Assembly: GCF_007747215.1 (NCBI RefSeq)
Contig: NZ_CP036273.1
Span: 248,001 to 312,000 of the forward strand
Source of the DNA: Urbifossiella limnaea
GTDB taxonomy: Bacteria; Planctomycetota; Planctomycetia; Gemmatales; Gemmataceae
DNA: 64,000 bases
Reading direction: 5' to 3'
Below, in pieces: positions 61,500 through 64,000 of this stretch. Both the position numbers and the translations under genes were made by a program. Each line of letters begins with the position of its first letter. Position 1 is the first letter of the stretch. Below the pieces are notes generated by a model. The model ran no database searches. It was not told the DNA's origin and saw only the letters and a list, made by a program, of their open reading frames with translations.

Positions 61500-62882
61500 T
61501 TACATCTTCCCGATGTGGTGGATGATGCGGTCGGCGAACTCGGTGCTGCTCGCCCCCGCCCCTTCGCCGTAGCCGGGGAACTGGCGGGCGATGTCGTACG
61601 TCACGTACAGCTTCCCGCCCGGGCCGGCCTTCGCCGTCGCGTCGGCCTCGGCGAACGTCGCCTCGACCGCCTTGTTCACCAGGTTCGCCGCCTCGAACCA
61701 CTGCAGGAACTCCAGCAGCAGCGCCCCGCTCAGCAGCACGGCGCCGGGGTTCGCGCGGTTCTTGCCGGTGTACTTCGGGGCCGTGCCGTGCGTCGCCTCG
61801 AACATCGCCGCGCCGTCGCCGATGTTCGCGCCGGCCGCCAGCCCGATGCCGCCGGTCAGCGCCGCCACCGCGTCGCTCAGGTAGTCGCCGTTCAGGTTCG
61901 GCGTGGCGATCACGCTGTACTCGTCCGGCCGCAGCTGGATCTGCTGGAACATGCTGTCGGCGATGCGGTCCTTCACCACGATCTTGCCGGCCGGCGCCTT
62001 GCCGCCGTGGTCCTTGTACACCTCGTCCTCGGTCACGATGTGGTCGCGGAACTCGGCCTTCGCCAGCTCGTAGCCCCAGTCCTTGAACGCGCCCTCGGTG
62101 AACTTCATGATGTTCCCCTTGTGGCACAGCGTCACGCTCGGCAGCTTCTTGTCCACGGCGTACTGGATCGCCATCCGCACCAGCCGCCGCGTCCGCTCCG
62201 GGCTGATCGGCTTGATGCCGATGCCGGCGCTGTCGAGCAGCACGTCCGGGCCGTAGCCCATCTCGCGCAGGAAGGCGACGAGCTTCTTCTGCTTGTCGGT
62301 GCCGCTCTTGAACTCGATGCCGCAGTACACGTCCTCCGTGTTCTCGCGGAAGATGCACATGTCCACCTTGTTGGCGTTGCGGTTCGGGGCGTCCACGCCC
62401 TGGTAGTACCGCACCGGGCGGACGCACCCGTACAGGTCGAACTTGAACCGCAGGTAGACGTTGATGCTGCGGAACCCGCCGCCGATCGGCGTCGTCAGCG
62501 GCCCCTTCAGGCCGACCTTGTAGTAGTCGAACGCCTTGAGGGTGTCGTCCGGCAGGTAGGCGGCGCGCTGGCCGTCCTCGGGGAGCGCCTTCAGGGCGTC
62601 GTCGGTGAGGTCGGGGCAGTACCGCTTGCGGGCCTCGTCGCCGGCCTCGGCCTCGAACCACACCACCTTCTTGGTGCCGCCGTACGCCTTCTTCACCGCG
62701 GCGTCGAGCACCTTCACCGCGGCGGTGGTGATGCCGGGGACGTTCCCCACGTCGGCGCCGATGCCGTCGCCCTTGAGGAGGACGACGATCGGGTCGTTGG
62801 GGATGGTCCACTTGCCGCCGTCGTACGTGACGCGGGTGCCGGACGTGGGGGCGGTGAGCTTGTCGTAGGTCGGGGCGGTCAT
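61500..62882 (-). CDS. icd: NADP-dependent isocitrate dehydrogenase
   Basis: 460 residues. E. coli-type Icd: GDGIGADV, the phosphorylatable-serine loop GGGFRSINVYLR, RPVRYYQG, IFRENTEDVYCGIEF, KGNIMKFTEGAFKDWGY, and the NADP-discriminating K-Y in HGTAPKY. It converts isocitrate to 2-oxoglutarate in the TCA cycle. ATG at 62882. The gene is alone; a GC-rich hairpin is about 75 bases before its start. No AceK or glyoxylate genes are visible. Confidence 0.96.
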   Translation of the reverse strand: MTAPTYDKLTAPTSGTRVTYDGGKWTIPNDPIVVLLKGDGIGADVGNVPGITTAAVKVLDAAVKKAYGGTKKVVWFEAEAGDEARKRYCPDLTDDALKALPEDGQRAAYLPDDTLKAFDYYKVGLKGPLTTPIGGGFRSINVYLRFKFDLYGCVRPVRYYQGVDAPNRNANKVDMCIFRENTEDVYCGIEFKSGTDKQKKLVAFLREMGYGPDVLLDSAGIGIKPISPERTRRLVRMAIQYAVDKKLPSVTLCHKGNIMKFTEGAFKDWGYELAKAEFRDHIVTEDEVYKDHGGKAPAGKIVVKDRIADSMFQQIQLRPDEYSVIATPNLNGDYLSDAVAALTGGIGLAAGANIGDGAAMFEATHGTAPKYTGKNRANPGAVLLSGALLLEFLQWFEAANLVNKAVEATFAEADATAKAGPGGKLYVTYDIARQFPGYGEGAGASSTEFADRIIHHIGKM

Positions 62883-62956
62883 GGCGGAACCCGGGGTGTG
62901 ACGGAAGAACGGGTAGCTTACAGATGGGAACCGTTCGCGGCTTCGCCCCCGCGAGA

Positions 62957-63010
62957 CGCGAAGCCGCAAGCGGCAGCGTCACCACCCGAGTTGCCGCTTG
63001 CGGCTTCGCG
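62957..63010. repeat. GC-rich hairpin with CGCGAAGCCGCAAGCGGCA arms
   Basis: 19-base perfect arms (62957-62975, 62992-63010) around a 16-base loop. Lies in the gap between icd and the following divergent gene. Confidence 0.9.
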
Positions 63011-63099
63011 CTTCCCCGCGCAACGCCGCAACCGGCGGCGCGTAACCGCCCTGTAACACCGCGGGACGCGCGCCCTTCCCCCGCCGTCCGAACTTCGTC

Positions 63100-63105
63100 T
63101 ATAAG
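63100..63105 (+). promoter_or_regulatory. Candidate -10 (TATAAG) of the gene at 63143
   Basis: TATAAG 37 bases before the ATG, as at 7297 on the reverse strand. Confidence 0.4.
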
Positions 63106-63142
63106 ACACCAGCCGTCGCCTCCCCCGGTCGAGGATTCCGTC

Positions 63143-64000
63143 ATGCCCCGGTCGAAGCGCTTCCTCGCCGTCGGCGCCGCGCTGTGCGCCGCCGCCGTCG
63201 CCGCCGGGCTCGTCGCCACCTCCGACACCGCCGCCCAGCCGCGGCCCGAGCAGTGGAAGAAGGTGCAGGAGGCCGTCAACAAGGGGCTGCCGAAGACCGC
63301 CATCCAGGAGCTGGAGCCGATCATCGCGGCGGCGATCAAGGACAAGGCGTACCCCGAGGCGGTGAAGGCCGTCTGCACGAAGATCAACCTCGAAGGGAAC
63401 ATCCAGGGGAACAAGCCGGAGGAGAAGGTGGTGCGGCTGAAGGCCGCCATCGCCACCAGCCCGGCCGAGATGCACCCGGTGATGAACGCCGTACTCGCCC
63501 ACTGGTACTGGCACTACTTCCAGCAGAACCGCTACCGCATCATCGGCCGCACCGCCGCCGGCGACACCACCGGCGACGACGTGACGACGTGGGACCTGCC
63601 GCGCATCCTCACCGAGGTGGAGCGGCAGTTCGACCGCGCCCTCGCCGCCGACGCGCGGCTGAAGGCGACGCCCGTCGCGCAGTACGACATCCTGCTGCAA
63701 AAAGGCACGATCCCCGACCAGTTCCGGCCGACGATGTACGACGTGCTGGCGTTCGACGCGCTCGGCTTCCTCTCCGCCGGCGAGCACGGGCTGACGAAGG
63801 GCGAGGACAGCTTCGAGATCGCCGCCGACAGCCCCGTCTTCGCGCCGGCCGCCGACTTCCTCAAGTGGCAGCCGAAGACCGACGACGCCGGCTCGCGGTT
63901 GCTCAAGTCCATCAAGCTGTACCAGACGCTGCTGACGTTCCACGCCGGCGACGAGAACCCCAGCGCCCGCCTCGACGCCGACCTGCACCGGCTCCGCTTC
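63143..64000 (+). CDS. Start of a large secreted protein, probably alpha-2-macroglobulin-like
   Basis: 286 codons before the right edge. The N-terminus is a signal peptide (MPRSKRFLAVGAALCAAAVA). The mature start PEQWKKVQEAVNKGLPKTAI and VRLKAAIATSP resembles the N-terminal helical region of the long (~2000 residue) planctomycete MG2/alpha-2-macroglobulin proteins, which recur in these genomes. The MG2 domains, if present, lie outside the window. Function for such proteins is inferred from animal protease inhibitors. The ATG is 37 bases after a TATAAG. Confidence 0.7.
   Translation, partial: MPRSKRFLAVGAALCAAAVAAGLVATSDTAAQPRPEQWKKVQEAVNKGLPKTAIQELEPIIAAAIKDKAYPEAVKAVCTKINLEGNIQGNKPEEKVVRLKAAIATSPAEMHPVMNAVLAHWYWHYFQQNRYRIIGRTAAGDTTGDDVTTWDLPRILTEVERQFDRALAADARLKATPVAQYDILLQKGTIPDQFRPTMYDVLAFDALGFLSAGEHGLTKGEDSFEIAADSPVFAPAADFLKWQPKTDDAGSRLLKSIKLYQTLLTFHAGDENPSARLDADLHRLRF

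Overview
The window is high-GC DNA (roughly 70% by eye) from a member of the Planctomycetota, most likely of the Gemmata group. The evidence is the set of lineage-typical families: DUF1559 prepilin-like proteins (two, one broken), a TIGR02996 leucine-rich protein, a TIGR03000 secreted protein, an ECF sigma factor fused to WD40 repeats, a CehA-like PHP hydrolase and macroglobulin-like (MG2) proteins. No tRNA, rRNA, CRISPR array or phage block was seen. Most genes are housekeeping or ordinary chromosomal genes with dense packing and frequent 1-4 base stop/start overlaps.

Layout. 1-5.7 kb: 5' part of dabA (reverse), a divergent histidine kinase/NtrC-type regulator pair, and a SulP anion transporter. 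Both transporter genes have a sigma-54-like GG-N10-GC site upstream, so this looks like a regulated inorganic-carbon uptake locus. 5.7-9 kb: NamZ-type muramidase, a UbiA/MqnP prenyltransferase, a TIGR03000 protein. 9-17.2 kb: an ECF sigma factor with its zinc-finger/MG2 putative anti-sigma partner, gatB, and a sigma-WD40 fusion. 17.2-28.8 kb: LRR protein, CehA-like hydrolase, VOC protein, alpha/beta hydrolase, ftsK, trmL, a redoxin. 27.5-34.7 kb: a SUMF1-domain protein coupled to a sulfatase-like lipoprotein, a GNAT enzyme, dnaA, ADP-ribosylglycohydrolase, ACT protein. 34.9-41.5 kb: tandem amidohydrolase, cytidine deaminase, GluQ, and a Ser/Thr kinase with a C-terminal PilZ domain. 41.7-46.3 kb: a DUF1559 gene cleanly split by a 1,497-bp IS4-family element, a threonine-dehydrogenase-like SDR, and a two-gene PD-(D/E)XK-like pair. 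46.4-55 kb: dnaE, SDR, HEAT protein, ROK kinase, DUF1559. 55-61.3 kb: an Hsp70 (HscC type) operon with four paralogous single-pass membrane proteins and a J-like protein. 61.5-64 kb: icd and the start of a large secreted, probably macroglobulin-like protein.

Two signals stand out. First, about eighteen long, near-perfect inverted repeats (19-48 bp arms) sit at gene boundaries throughout the window. They fall into several sequence families; in the best family (15.2, 18.5 and 21.1 kb) the two arms of each copy agree with each other better than with other copies, which points to pairing or arm homogenisation rather than decay. Two genes appear to have their 5' ends made of, or damaged by, one family. 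Second, the HscC operon with four paralogous membrane proteins plus a degenerate J protein looks like an undescribed Hsp70-membrane module, and copies of one hairpin family lie at both ends of its operon.

Start codons were chosen from family alignments in memory, Shine-Dalgarno spacing and overlaps; no searches could be run.
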